From: Cordylochernes scorpioides
Taxonomy: Eukaryota > Arthropoda > Arachnida > Pseudoscorpiones > Chernetidae
Reading direction: 5' to 3'
Assembly: GCA_030710605.1 (NCBI GenBank)
Contig: CP092879.1
Coordinates: forward strand, 81,208,935 to 81,272,934
DNA: 64,000 nt
Shown: one piece after another, positions 34,741 through 44,956 of the stretch
How positions within the stretch are numbered: position 1 is the stretch's first letter
Layout: each line of letters begins with the position of its first letter
Made by a program: the position numbers and the translations under genes
The notes under the pieces: generated by a model
Databases searched by the model: none
What the model saw: the letters and a program-made list of their open reading frames with translations, nothing else
What the model was told of the DNA's origin: nothing

Positions 34741-34750
34741 ATAATTTTTT

Positions 34751-35624
34751 AAAAAATGTTTTTTAGATATAACTTTTTTCTTTCAAATGATAATTAGGAC
34801 TTATTTTTGGCTTTCTCTCTCTCAGTGAGTACCAATTATTCCATTTTGTCTATTTACATGCAGACTTGTGCACATTTCTTCGATTTGCATAAAACAATGC
34901 AGAGAGAGAGAGAGTATGCAAATAAGGTGCAGACAGTATGTAAATAGGCTATAAAGTCTTTCCATAAAGTAGAATATAAACAGAAAGGATTATTATAAGA
35001 ATATAGCACTAGGAATGGCAAAGTTGTTAAAAAATCTCTTTCTTGCGTGTATCGCTCATAACAAACAATTACATCAATGGCTTGTATGTCTCTGTAAGGT
35101 CAAAAGTAGAATTTCAAATAATGGATCTCATTGATGGAGTGAAGAAACAATAACAAGACTAAAGATCCATCAAAGTGACCATCACACAGGAGTGATGTCC
35201 TTCTTGTAAAACAAACTTACTTGAAAGTTTTAGTCTTGTTATCTCCCATCATTTCTTATTTTGAATCCGCAAAAGGAAGACTTTTTGATAAAAAAAAATC
35301 TTCATATAAAAATATATAAATAAAAAGGCATAAATTGAATCAAAATATCATTTATGATCCAATATATGCCTTTTTATTTAAAGACTTATTTATAGTTTGT
35401 TCTATTTTCAAAATAAAAATATATATTTATAAAAAAAAAAAAAAAGAGATATATTGGATTGATTAATTAGAATAAAACAATCTAAAAAATATGTAAATTT
35501 GTGTTCGTGCAAATTTGTTCGGGAGTAAGATATAAGAAGAAGAAGCAAACAGGGAAGGCACTTGTGGAAGAGAGTCATCTAAGAAGGTAAAAGATCAGGT
35601 CGGGGGTGAGTAGCCCGGGAAATA
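34751..35624. other. AT-rich DNA downstream of the Rac gene
   Basis: It probably includes the Rac 3' UTR on the minus strand. Candidate poly(A) signals (AATAAA on minus) are near 35,373-35,378. A 16-bp inverted repeat AAATAAAAAGGCATA flanks 35,330-35,365. A (GA)n tract is at 34,899-34,912. No ORF of interest. Confidence 0.5.
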
Positions 35625-35915
35625 TCAGAGCAGACGACACCTGGATGTCTTCTGCAACTTAGGTTGGGGACAGAGCGTGGCACGGATGGCCTCGTCGAAG
35701 ACATTCTTCAGTCCTTTCTGTGTGAGGGCCGAGCATTCGAGGTACTTGATAGCTTTTATTTCTTTGGCCATGGCAAGGCCTTGCGGGTAGGAGATGGGGC
35801 TGAGCTTGCGCTCCTGCAGACGATCCACTGTGGCGCGGTCCTCGCGTAGGTCCAGCTTGGTGCCCACCAGGATGACAGGCACGTGAGGACAGTGGTGGGA
35901 CACCTCAGGGTACCA
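35625..35915 (-). CDS. Rac exon 5 (C-terminal, 96 codons plus stop)
   Basis: It begins after acceptor CCTGTGCAG with TGGTACCCTGAGGTG (WYPEV) and ends with the CRLL prenylation box and TGA at 35,625-35,627. The 96 codons equal Rac1 residues 97-192 with no indel. Branch-point candidates CTGAC and TACTGAA lie within 25 bases upstream. Codons are GC-rich, unlike the surrounding repeats. Confidence 0.93.
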   Translation of the reverse strand, partial: WYPEVSHHCPHVPVILVGTKLDLREDRATVDRLQERKLSPISYPQGLAMAKEIKAIKYLECSALTQKGLKNVFDEAIRATLCPQPKLQKTSRCRLL

Positions 35916-38900
35916 CTGCACAGGCGTCAGTTGTTCAGGCTTCAGTAAACTTAACCCACTCATGGAGACAAAACTTGAGGAAGTTGTACTTTTTAGCATG
36001 TATATCGGAATTCAGACAATAACTCTGAAATATATTACAGTGATCTTTATCGAAGAAATACGAGATAACCAAGTGAAAACAGCCTTTGTCTCCTTAAAAA
36101 AAAAAAAAGAAGATAACCAACAATCTAAAAATAGGAAACTTCCTTAAGTTTTGTCCATGAGTGTAACACACTACTTTAGTAAATTCGGGGGATCGGTGGA
36201 GGATGGTCTAAACCGTTGTGTTTTCAACCGCTACGACCCGGGTTCGATTCCCGCATTGGGCACTTTTTTCTGATTTAAAAAAATGCTCCAATGGGCCCCG
36301 ATTCTTGCAAAAAAAGTCCAACCCCACCAGCGAGTGCAAGTAACCAAACGGGGCTCTGGTACATTTGTAAGTGCAAAGTCGAATTGCTTTTCACATGCGA
36401 AGACATGTGGTGCACTTACAGTAAAAGCAGTCGCCAACTTCTACCCACCATGATTATCATGGCCTGTACCACGTGAACTAGGGATAAGCAAAAAAAAAAA
36501 AAACCTTAGTAAATCCACCTTTGCCTGTCCTAAGCCCAGATAAAAAGAAAGAGGAGAACAAGCTTGCACAGCTGGCCTGGCTGAATGCCCCCTGTAAGAG
36601 CCCCAGGATGAGTCTGTACTCAGAGATAGGAGCAGCTTCACATGACATCAGTCCCTCATGTCAAAGATGACCTTGCTCCCAAAGGCCTTGTAAACATTAA
36701 GGTGAAAACATCAGTCTTCCAGTGATAAGTTTATTTTTTAAACATTTTACTTCCAATTTCTAGGTTTCAGGTAGAAAATCCCTTCTCCGCCTTTGCCGGT
36801 CCCAAGCCCGGATGAAAAAGGAGGAGGGGGAGCAGTAACAAGCTCACTAAAAAACCTGGGCTCAGCTGGCCTGGCTGATAGTACCCTGTAAGGACTCCTA
36901 ATACAAGAATACAGGATGAGCAGCGTTTGTACTCCCATGTTAGGAGCGGCTGCACATGGCGTCTGTTCCTCATGTCAGAGGCAGCCATTTATTTTAGAGC
37001 TAAGTCGGCCTGCCACTGAGTAGTACTCCCAGTCTTAATGTTAAAGGCAGATGCATTCTACTTCACCCAGTCATGATGGTTGTCAAGCTTTACAAGCTTG
37101 ATACCTTAATATGATTAAGTGGAGATAAGAAAGAAGAAATACCTTCTACATGTTTCTTCTGTAGGTCTTCCATGCCTGTGAAAGCTCTAGAGATTTGAAG
37201 TCAAATGTTAAGAATGAAACTTGTAATTGAAAGCTTTATGTTTTCACTTTAATGTTTACCAAGTCTTGGAGAGCCTACAGCCAATAAACAGTCTCCCTTC
37301 CAAAAGTTTTGCTCTATTTCACCTTAATGTTTACCAAGTCTTGGAGAGCCTACAGCCAATAAACAGGCTCCCTCCCAAAAGTTTTGCTCTATTTCACCTT
37401 AATGTTTACCAAGTCTTGGAGAGCCTACAGCCAATGAACAGGCTCCCTCCCAAGTCTTGGAGAGCCTACAGCCAATGAACAGGCTCCCTCCCAAGTCTTG
37501 GAGAGCCTACAGCCAATGAACAGGCTCCCTCCCAAGTCTTGGAGAGCCTACAGCCAATGAACAGGCTCCCTCCCAAGTCTTGGAGAGCCTACAGCCAATG
37601 AACAGGCTCCCTCCCAAGTCTTGGAGAGCCTACAGCCAATGAACAGGCTCCCTCCCAAGTCTTGGAGAGCCTACAGCCAATGAACAGTCTCCCTCCCAAA
37701 AGTTTTGCTCTATTTCACCTTAATGTTTACCAAGTCTTGGAGAGCCTACAGCCAATGAACAGGCTCCCTCCCAAGTCTTGGAGAGCCTACAGCCAATGAA
37801 CAGTCTCCCTCCCAAGTCTTGGAGAGCCTACAGCCAATAAACAGGCTCCCTCCCAAGTCTTGGAGAGCCTACAGCCAATGAACAGGCTCCCCCCCAAGTC
37901 TTGGAGAGCCTACAGCCAATAAACAGGCTCCCTCCCAAGTCTTGGAGAGCCTACAGCCAATGAACAGGCTCCCTCCCAAGTCTAGGAGAGCCTACAGCCA
38001 ATCAACAGTCTCCCTCCCAAGTCTTAGAGAGCCTACAGCCAATGAACAGTCTCCCTCCCAAGTCTTGGAGAGCCTACAGCCAATAAACAGGCTCCCTCCC
38101 AAGTCTTGGAGAGCCTACAGCCAATGAACAGGCTCCCTCCCAAGTCTTGGAGGGCCTACAGCCAATGAACAGTCTCCCTCCCAAGTCTTGGAGAGCCTAC
38201 AGCCAATGAACAGCTCCCTCCCAAGTCTTGGAGAGCCTGCAGCCAATGAACAGGCTCCCTCCCAAAAGTTTTGCTCTATTTCACCTTAATGTTTACTAAG
38301 TCTTGGAGAGCCTACAGCCAATGAACAGTCTCCCTCCCAAGTCTTGGAGAGCCTACAGCCAATGATCAGTCTCCCTCCTAAGTCTTGGAGAGCCTACAGC
38401 CAATCAACAGTCTCCCTCCCAAGTCTTGGAGAGCCTACAGCCAATGAACAGGCTCCCTCCCAAGTCTTGGAGAGCCTACAGCCAATCAACAGGCTCCCTC
38501 CCAAGTCTTGGAGAGCCTACAGCCAATCAACAGACTCCCTCCCAAGTCTTGGAGAGCCTACAGCCAATCAACAGACTCCCTCCCAAGTCTTGGAGAGCCT
38601 ACAGCCAATCAACAGACTCCCTCCCAAGTCTTGGAGAGCCTACAGCCAATGAACAGTCTCCCTCCCAAGTCTTGGAGAGCCTACAGCCAATGAACAGGCT
38701 CCCTCCCAAGTCTTGGAGAGCCTACAGCCAATCAACAGTCTCCCTCCCAAGTCTTGGAGAGCCTACAGCCAATCAACAGCCTCCCTCCCAAGTCTTGGAG
38801 AGCCTACAGCCAATGAACAGGCTCCCTCCCAAGTCTTGGAGAGCCTACAGCCAATCAACAGTCTCCCTCCCAAGTCTTGGAGAGCCTACAGCCAATCAAC

Positions 38901-41900
38901 AGTCTCCCTCCCAAGTCTTGGAGAGCCTACAGCCAATCAACAGTCTCCCTCCCAAGTCTTGGAGAGCCTGCAGCCAATCAACAGGCTCCCTCCCAAGTCT
39001 TGGAGAGCCTGCAGCCAATCAACAGTCTCCCTCCCAAGTCTTGGAGAGCCTGCAGCCAATCAACAGGCTCCCTCCCAAAAGTTTTGCTCTATTTCACCTT
39101 AATATTGATACAGAGAATTATTTTACTGAACTCAAATATTTCACCAGAGCTACAATAACTACTTTTTCACTAATTTTCAAAATTTTGTTTTACAAACAGA
39201 AATAATGTAGATGAGGCACAAATTGGATTATAGATTATAAACACAAGGTAATAAGACCAAATCCAAATAAATAGTGTGTGACGTTTCGGTAACAGCGTTG
39301 TTACCATCTTCAGACAAAAGTACTGAATGGTAAACATTAAAGTGAAAACATAAAGCTTTCAATGATAAGTTTCATTCTTAACATTTGACTTCAAATCTCT
39401 AGAGCAGTGATTCTCAACCTTTTTTTTGTTGCGGCATTATTTTAAAGATTTGAAAATTTGGCGGCACAATTTTAGAATTTCGCAGCACACTTTTGCTAAC
39501 TTGAATGCAAGAAAATTCAAATTATGTATCAATATTTCTATGCAAAATATAAGTAATATACATCTCTAACATTCAATTTGCTAATTTCGTTATTTTAAAA
39601 AGTAAAAAAATGAAAAAGAAAAAAAAAAAACCAATACAAACGTGAACATAATCATATGACTAAAATTCGGCGGCACATTTTTAGAATTTCGCGGCACACA
39701 AAATTACCGCGGCACATTGGTTGAGAATCACTGCTCTAGAGCTTTCACAGGCATGGAAGACCTACAGAAGAAACATGTAGAAGGTATTTCTTCTTCTTCT
39801 TTCTTATCTCCATTCAGTACTTTTGTCTGAAGATGGTAACAACGCTGTTACCGAAACGTCACACACTATTTATTTATTTGGATTTGGTCTTATTACCTTG
39901 TGTTTAGAAATAATGTAATATATTTTTCTCTCAATATATAATAAACTAGACGTGTGACCCGGGCTTCGCCCCGGGATTGACCCGTGTGCATATCTACCCG
40001 AGTGATATATATTTAGATAAGATTTTTTTTTATAATTGTTTGTTATTAGCATTATCTATTTGTTTGCATCAGCATAATTTATTCTAATCTTTGATAGAGG
40101 GCGCTGTTCGTGAGCTAAGTAGAATAATTTGAATATATAGTTTTAATAATTGATTTATATATTTTTTAAAATAGCCTATTGTCTTCCCCGTATTTTTTTT
40201 ACCTATGTATGGAAATTTTGGTTTGAATTATTGAACTACTGCGAATTTGTATACCGGACATACAAACAAACATACAAACATTGATTTTTATATATATAGA
40301 TATTTAAAATATGTATATAATAATATGTATATAAAAAATAGTATTTATTATTAAGTTGTTAACGTGATAATCCTGTTGAAGGACTGACAAATCCGAAAGC
40401 TTGAAAATAAAAGGTTTGCACAAGAAACTTAACCCTGGAAGCTAAATTTATTTTAAAATAACTACTGTACACACGAGGCTTCCACAGAAGACAGCCTACC
40501 TTGGCACGGACGTTCTCGAAGGACGCCGGGTTGACCAGGGAGTAACAGATGAGGAAGACATGCTGTGACAGACATGGAGTGAAACCATGGTAGCTACGGT
40601 AGAGTTAGAGGACCTACAGTCTCTGGGTAGGACAGAGGCCGTAGTCTGTCATAGTCCTCCTGTCCCGAAGTGTCCCATAGGTGTAGATTGACTGGCTTGC
40701 CGTCCACCATGACATGGGCCATGTAGTTGTCGCACCTGGCGATTGCACACGTCAGAGCCACATGTTCCTCTTAGATTACAGCCAAACTTTTACAGCAGCA
40801 ACAAGAAGACCTAATCCAAATAAATTAATAGTATGTGATGTTTCGGTAACAGAGTTCTCACACTATTGATTTATTTAGATTAGGTCTTATTTTCTTGCAG
40901 CTACAATCTATAATCCAAATTGTGCTTTATCATTTTACAGCAGAAACTTGGCTATAGCACCATAAGTTCCCTATTGTATTAACCGTGGTTGTATCAGAAA
41001 CATGGCTACACAAGGTAATAATACCAACTCCAAATAAATAAATAGCGTGTGACGTTTTGGTAGAAGTATTGTTACTATCAGCATACAAAAGTACTGAATC
41101 TATTCATATTCTCCATTCAGTACTTTTGTTCTGATGAACGCTATATGTTTCTTTTCAATAACATCATCAAATATTACCTCTACAGACCTTACTGCAATGA
41201 TATAAGTTATTGAATGAGATGGTTTGACTCATTCAATAACTTATATCATTACAGTAAGGTCTGTAGAGGTAATATTTGATGATGTTATTGAAAAGAAACA
41301 TATTGCCAGTAAATTAATTTGTTACAAATATAAGTGTAAAATGTACTCACACAGTAGGGATATAAGTGTAGAAAGTACTCATACAGTAGGGATATAAGTG
41401 TAGAATATACTCACACAGTAGGGATATAAGTGTAGAAAGTACTCACACAGTAGGGATATAAGTGTAGAAAGTACTCACACAGTAGGGATATAAGTGTAGA
41501 AAGTACTCACACAGTAGGGATATAAGTGTAGAAAGTACTCACACAGTAGGGATATAAGTGTAGAAAGTACTCACACAGTAGGGATATAAGTGTAGAAGTA
41601 CTCACACAGTAGGGATATAAGTGTAGAATGTACTCACACAGTAGGGATATAAGTGTAGAAAGTACTCACACAGTAGGGATATAAGTGTAGAAAGTACTCA
41701 CACAGTAGGGATATAAGTGTAGAAAGTACTCACACAGTAGGGATATAAGTGTAGAAAGTACTCACACAGTAGGGATATAAGTGTAGAATGTACTCACACA
41801 GTAGGGATATAAGTGTAGAAAGTACTCACACAGTAGGGATATAAGTGTAGAAAGTACTCACACAGTAGGGATATAAGTGTAGAAAGTACTCACACAGTAG

Positions 41901-42801
41901 AGGGATATAAGTGTAGAAAGTACTCGCACAGTAGAGGGATATAAGTGTAGAAAGTACTCACACAGTAGGGATATAAGTGTAGAAAGTACTCACACAGTAG
42001 GGATATAAGTGTAGAAAGTACTCACACAGTAGGGATATAAGTGTAGAAAGTACTCACACAGTAGGGATATAAGTGTAGAAGTACTCACACAGTAGGGATA
42101 TAAGTGTAGAAGTACTCACACAGTAGGGATATAAGTGTAGAAAGTACTCACACAGTAGGGATATAAGTGTAGAATGTACTCATACAGTAGGGATATAAGT
42201 GTAGAATGTACTCACACAGTAGGGATATAAGTGTAGAATGTACTCACACAGTAGGGATATAAGTGTAGAATGTACTCACACAGTAGGGATATAAGTGTAG
42301 AAAGTACTCACACAGTAGGGATATAAGTGTAGAATGTACTCACACAGTAGGGATATAAGTGTAGAATGTACTCACACAGTAGGGATATAAGTGTAGAAAG
42401 TACTCACACAGTAGGGATATAAGTGTAGAAAGTACTCACACAGTAGGGATATAAGTGTAGAATGTACTCACACAGTAGGGATATAAGTGTAGAAAGTACT
42501 CACACAGTAGGGATATAAGTGTAGAAAGTACTCACACAGTAGAGGGATATAAGTGTAGAAAGTACTCACACAGTAGGGATATAAGTGTAGAATGTACTCA
42601 CACAGTAGGGATATAAGTGTAGAAAGTACTCACACAGTAGGGATATAAGTGTAGAAAGTACTCACACAGTAGGGATATAAGTGTAGAAAGTACTCACACA
42701 GTAGGGATATAAGTGTAGAAAGTACTCACACAGTAGTAAGGTATTCTTCAGGGAAGGCTTTGTTGGTGTAACTGATGAGGAGACATGTCTTTCCCACGGC
42801 T
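35625..42801 (-). CDS. Rac-family Rho GTPase (exons 2-5)
   Basis: Spliced from 42730-42801, 40618-40735, 40500-40562 and 35625-35915, the exons encode residues equivalent to Rac1 13-192. Exon lengths are 72, 118, 63 and 291 bp; every junction has GT/AG and phases match. Visible elements: AVGKTCLL of the P-loop, switch I ending [19 protein letters not shown] of switch [16 protein letters not shown] (guanine specificity), ECSAL, and a C-terminal CRLL prenylation box. Rac proteins cycle between GTP and GDP at membranes and drive actin remodelling through PAK and WAVE. Oddities: switch I has T for P34 and C for F37, switch II has S for A59, and the tail is less basic than usual. Exon 1 (about 12 codons ending in the glycine completed by the first base of 42,801) was not found and probably lies upstream. 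It could be a functional divergent paralogue; reading frame conservation argues against a dead copy. Confidence 0.9.
35957..36164. mobile_element. mariner-like MITE family D in the last Rac intron
   Basis: Ends CACTCATGGAGACAAAAC and TTTTGTCCATGAGTG. It lies only about 41 bp upstream, in gene orientation, of the exon 5 acceptor, so it adjoins the branch-point region. Confidence 0.85.
36187..36503 (+). mobile_element. tRNA-derived SINE, copy d
   Basis: Starts GGGGGATCGGTGGAGG, B box GGTTCGATTCC, ends ACTAGGGATAAGC plus A13. It is antisense to the Rac intron. Confidence 0.85.
37263..39082 (+). repeat. 41-bp minisatellite, about 40 copies
   Basis: The unit runs from CTTGGAGAGCCTACAGCC through AACAGGCTCCCTCCCAAGT, with AATGAAC, AATAAAC and AATCAAC variants. 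Five or six positions carry a longer insert with AAAAGTTTTGCTCTATTTC and ACCTTAATG. Since 41 is not a multiple of 3, translation cycles through all frames, producing spurious ORFs up to 259 codons. It lies in the intron between Rac exons 4 and 5. Confidence 0.92.
39405..39733. mobile_element. hAT-type MITE with 8-bp target duplication
   Basis: Terminal repeats CAGTGATTCTCAACC and GGTTGAGAATCACTG are typical of hAT elements. The 8-bp CTCTAGAG is at 39,397-39,404 and 39,734-39,741. The inverted arm at about 37,180-37,200 retains a single CTCTAGAG, so it is the empty site. The 329-bp interior has repeated GCGGCAC motifs and no transposase. Confidence 0.92.
39946..40300 (-). mobile_element. Short Helitron in Rac intron
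   Basis: Minus strand: starts TCTATATATATAAAAATC after A, ends with hairpin CCCGGGGCGAAGCCCGGG and CACACGTCTAG before T. The length is 355 bp. Its body (AGCGCCCTCTATCAA on minus or plus) is shared with 25,930-25,965. Confidence 0.85.
40373..40402 (+). ncRNA. Penelope-type hammerhead-like box
   Basis: CTGTTGA, GGACTGACAAATCC, GAAAGC. Same sequence as 957-986 with one stem mismatch. A remnant only. Confidence 0.4.
40500..40562 (-). CDS. Rac exon 4 (21 codons)
   Basis: Acceptor CTGTCACAG, then CATGTCTTCCTCATC (HVFLI); it ends at GCCAAG before donor GTAGGC. It encodes [21 protein letters not shown] minus nothing; the first residue replaces the usual aspartate. The intron to exon 3 is only 55 bp. 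Confidence 0.92.
40618..40735 (-). CDS. Rac exon 3 (switch I/II region)
   Basis: Acceptor ATCGCCAG; the first G completes the V36 codon (GT from exon 2 plus G). It continues with [34 protein letters not shown], then donor GTAGGT. Gly60 and Gln61 equivalents are intact; residue 37 is Cys instead of Phe and residue 59 Ser instead of Ala. Confidence 0.92.
41144..41302. repeat. 75-bp near-perfect inverted repeat
   Basis: Arms 41,144-41,218 and 41,228-41,302 are complementary apart from about one position (TTACTGCAATG against CATTACAGTAA), with a 9-bp loop. The left arm starts TATGTTTCTTTTCAATAAC. It lies in the intron between Rac exons 2 and 3. Confidence 0.88.
41327..42735. repeat. 32-bp minisatellite built from a splice donor, about 44 copies
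   Basis: The plus-strand unit starts GATATAAGTGTAGAAAG and continues TACTCACACAGTAGG. On the gene (minus) strand each unit contains CTACTGTGTGAGTAC, the same 15 bases that span the exon 2 donor (CTACTGT/GTGAGTAC at 42,722-42,736). Variants are AATGTACTC for AAAGTACTC, and CAGTAGAGGG with two extra bases. The array abuts the exon directly. Confidence 0.93.
42730..42801 (-). CDS. Rac exon 2 (P-loop to switch I, 72 bp)
   Basis: Acceptor CTGTAACAG at 42,802-42,810; the first A completes Gly12, then [20 protein letters not shown] and LTTV. Donor GTGAGT is at 42,724-42,729. Lys16 and Thr17 equivalents that bind phosphate and magnesium are present. Confidence 0.92.
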
Positions 42802-42967
42802 CTGTTACAGACAACCATCATTAGATCAGAGGCTACCAAAGTCCAAACCATTCCCTAGTGGAGGTCTAGAGCTGGTCAAACATCCTGGATGAGCCAAGAT
42901 CTCCTCCAAACCCAGCAGGAAGCTATTCACTATTTAAAGAAACAATACAACAACAAAAAGGTTTTAA

Positions 42968-43261
42968 ACATGTGGTACAGGCCATGATAACCATGGTGGG
43001 TAGAAGTTGGCGACTGCTTTTACTGTAAGTGCACCACATGTCTACATATGTGAAAAGCAGTTTGACTTTGCACTTACAAATGTGCCAGAGCCCCGTTTGG
43101 TTACTTGCACTCGCTGGTGTGGTTGGACTTTTGCAAGAACCGGGGGCCATTGGAGCAATTTTTTTTTTTTTTTATCAGAAAAAAAATGTCCAATGAGGGA
43201 ATCGAACCCAGGTCGTAGTGGTCAAAAACCGACGGTTTAGACCATCCTTCCACCAACCCCC
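42968..43261 (-). mobile_element. tRNA-derived SINE, copy e (minus)
   Basis: Reverse of the SINE consensus: B box complement GGAATCGAACCCAGG at 43,198-43,212, body ending at the CATGATAACCATGG side. It is paired head to head with copy f at 43,456. Confidence 0.85.
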
Positions 43262-43455
43262 AAGGCAATGTTATATAAATAAGGGGAGGACATTCCACAC
43301 TTTTGTGTTCCTGTACATATCAATATAAACAGACAGTGAGATTCTCATTTCTTCAGACCATTGTTGCCACAGAATGTGTCAATACCCTAGTTCAGTCTGG
43401 GAAACTGTTCTTGTGAAATACAAGAAGACCTAATCCAAATAATTTATTAGTGTTA

Positions 43456-43767
43456 GGGGGTCGGTGGAAGGCTGGTTAAATCGTTTGGTTTTAGACCACT
43501 AGAACCCGGGTTCGATTCCCGCATTGGACACTTTTTTCTGTTTTAAAAAAAAAAAAATGCTCCAATGGCCCCCGATTCTTGCAAAAGTCCAACCCCACCA
43601 GCGAGTGCAAGTAACCAAACGGGGCTCTGGCATTTGTAGGTGCAAAGTCGAACTGCTTTTCACATGTGTAGACATGTGGTGCGCTTACAGTAAAAGCAGT
43701 CGCTAACTACCCACCATGATTATCATGGCCTGTACCACGTGTACTAGGGATAAACAAAAAAAAAAAA
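43456..43767 (+). mobile_element. tRNA-derived SINE, copy f
   Basis: Starts GGGGGTCGGTGGAAGG, B box GGTTCGATTCC, tail ACTAGGGATAAAC plus A12. Confidence 0.85.
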
Positions 43768-44956
43768 CATTAGTGTGACGTTTCGGTAACAATATTGTTA
43801 CCAGACAAAAGAATAAATGAGAAATAGTATTACAGCATGTTCTTAAATAGCACTGTTATCAAGTGTTTAAACACTATTTAAAAACTTGCTGTGATATTTT
43901 TTCTCATTTATTTTTTGGTCTGATGATGGTGACAATGTTGTTGCCAAAACGTCACACACTAATAAATTATTTGGATTAGGTCTTATTTTCTTGTATTATA
44001 ATCTATAATCCAAATTGTGCTTTATCATATTCTTGTGAAAAAATAGCCCAAATGTGATATTGTACTTTTTTAGAAAAATAATTCTAAATAGTAAGTATAT
44101 ATATATATTAATATAAAAGATCGAAATGTAAAAATCACTACGTCCAAAATCTTCGCTTTAACTCGTGTAAAACGGCTCGAAGGTACGGCGGTGTCAACGT
44201 ACAGCGCCGTCTACCAAAGTTAACCTTTTCTGGGAACTCACCAAAATAGGTATACACCCTTTTACACCCAAAACATAATAAGTGTTAGATATGTTTTAAT
44301 TAAAATTCTAATATACACTTTTATATATTTATTATATATGAATAAAAATAAACATTATTTATATAAAATTCTTATTTTGAGTTTTCAATATTACATTTTT
44401 ATCATAACATATGCTTTTGAAACTTACCCATCGCCCACTGCTACACATTTTACTGTTTGCATTTCGTTTTATGTTGGTAAAGTTAATAAAACAATATTTC
44501 AAAAAATAAATGACAATCGCATATTAAAAAATCCAATTGAATTTCAATTTCGTTTCATCACAAATCAATTTCAATTGAAAGATCAAATATTAAATAATAA
44601 AAATAATAAAGAAATGTTGTCAGATTATTAAATACACTTTTAGGTTTTTGTTTTTGTTTATGACGCTAGCATTTAATTTTAAATCTAGTTAAGTACAAAA
44701 GACCCCTAGAGGAACTTCTAATATAATAACGAATAGATTCAAAAAGGATAAGTTTCTTTATTTGAAAAATCAATTCGAGCTTTCGGGCGCAAGCTGCCCT
44801 TCTACAGGAATAATAGATACAATTTTAAGTAGATACTTATAATAAGTAATAAGAACTTCTAATATGTATATATGTTATACATATGTTGGGACACCTCGTG
44901 ACCATAATATGCCAAAGTAACCCAGAACCCCACCTAACCTAACCATATCCCACCTA
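43768..44956. other. AT-rich DNA, hairpin fragments and a Penelope-type box
   Basis: A hammerhead-like hairpin module spans about 43,768-44,030. On the minus strand 44,807-44,779 reads CTGTAGA, GGGCAGCTTGCGCCC, GAAAGC, a well-paired Penelope-type box. The 97-codon ORF at 44,338-44,631 is AT-driven, and I do not support it as a gene. Confidence 0.5.

Larger units (their letters stand above)
19880..34750. repeat. Segmental duplication, copy 2
   Basis: Direct tandem partner of 1-18,776. It lacks the LTR element, the 244-934 Helitron, the 1136 SINE and the 17,358 Helitron. It carries its own mariner, Penelope-type dimer, composite Helitron, non-LTR fragment and second Helitron. Confidence 0.9.
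37101..39810. repeat. Foldback element carrying the 41-bp minisatellite
   Basis: About 37,130-37,260 (ACCTTCTACATGTTTCTTC, then GTCTTCCATGCCTGTG) is inverted at about 39,325-39,790, where a hAT element interrupts the arm. The minisatellite forms the loop. The arms also contain GTGGAGATAAGAAAGAAG, a dispersed motif found throughout the window. Confidence 0.7.

Noticed and set aside
34899-34912. GA repeat as a regulatory GAGA element.
   Set aside because: Too short and without other promoter features; a simple microsatellite is enough.
37227-39205. Long ORFs (up to 259 codons) over the 41-bp repeats as a repetitive protein.
   Set aside because: A 41-bp unit cycles all frames and happens to lack stops; overlapping ORFs exist in every frame, and there is no start context or conserved C-terminus.
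41327-42735. Regular 32-bp repeats suggested a CRISPR array.
   Set aside because: There are no unique spacers; units are contiguous minisatellite copies in a eukaryotic intron.
44338-44631. 97-codon ORF starting MNKNKHYLYK.
   Set aside because: It lies in extremely AT-rich DNA with no recognisable motif or paralogue.
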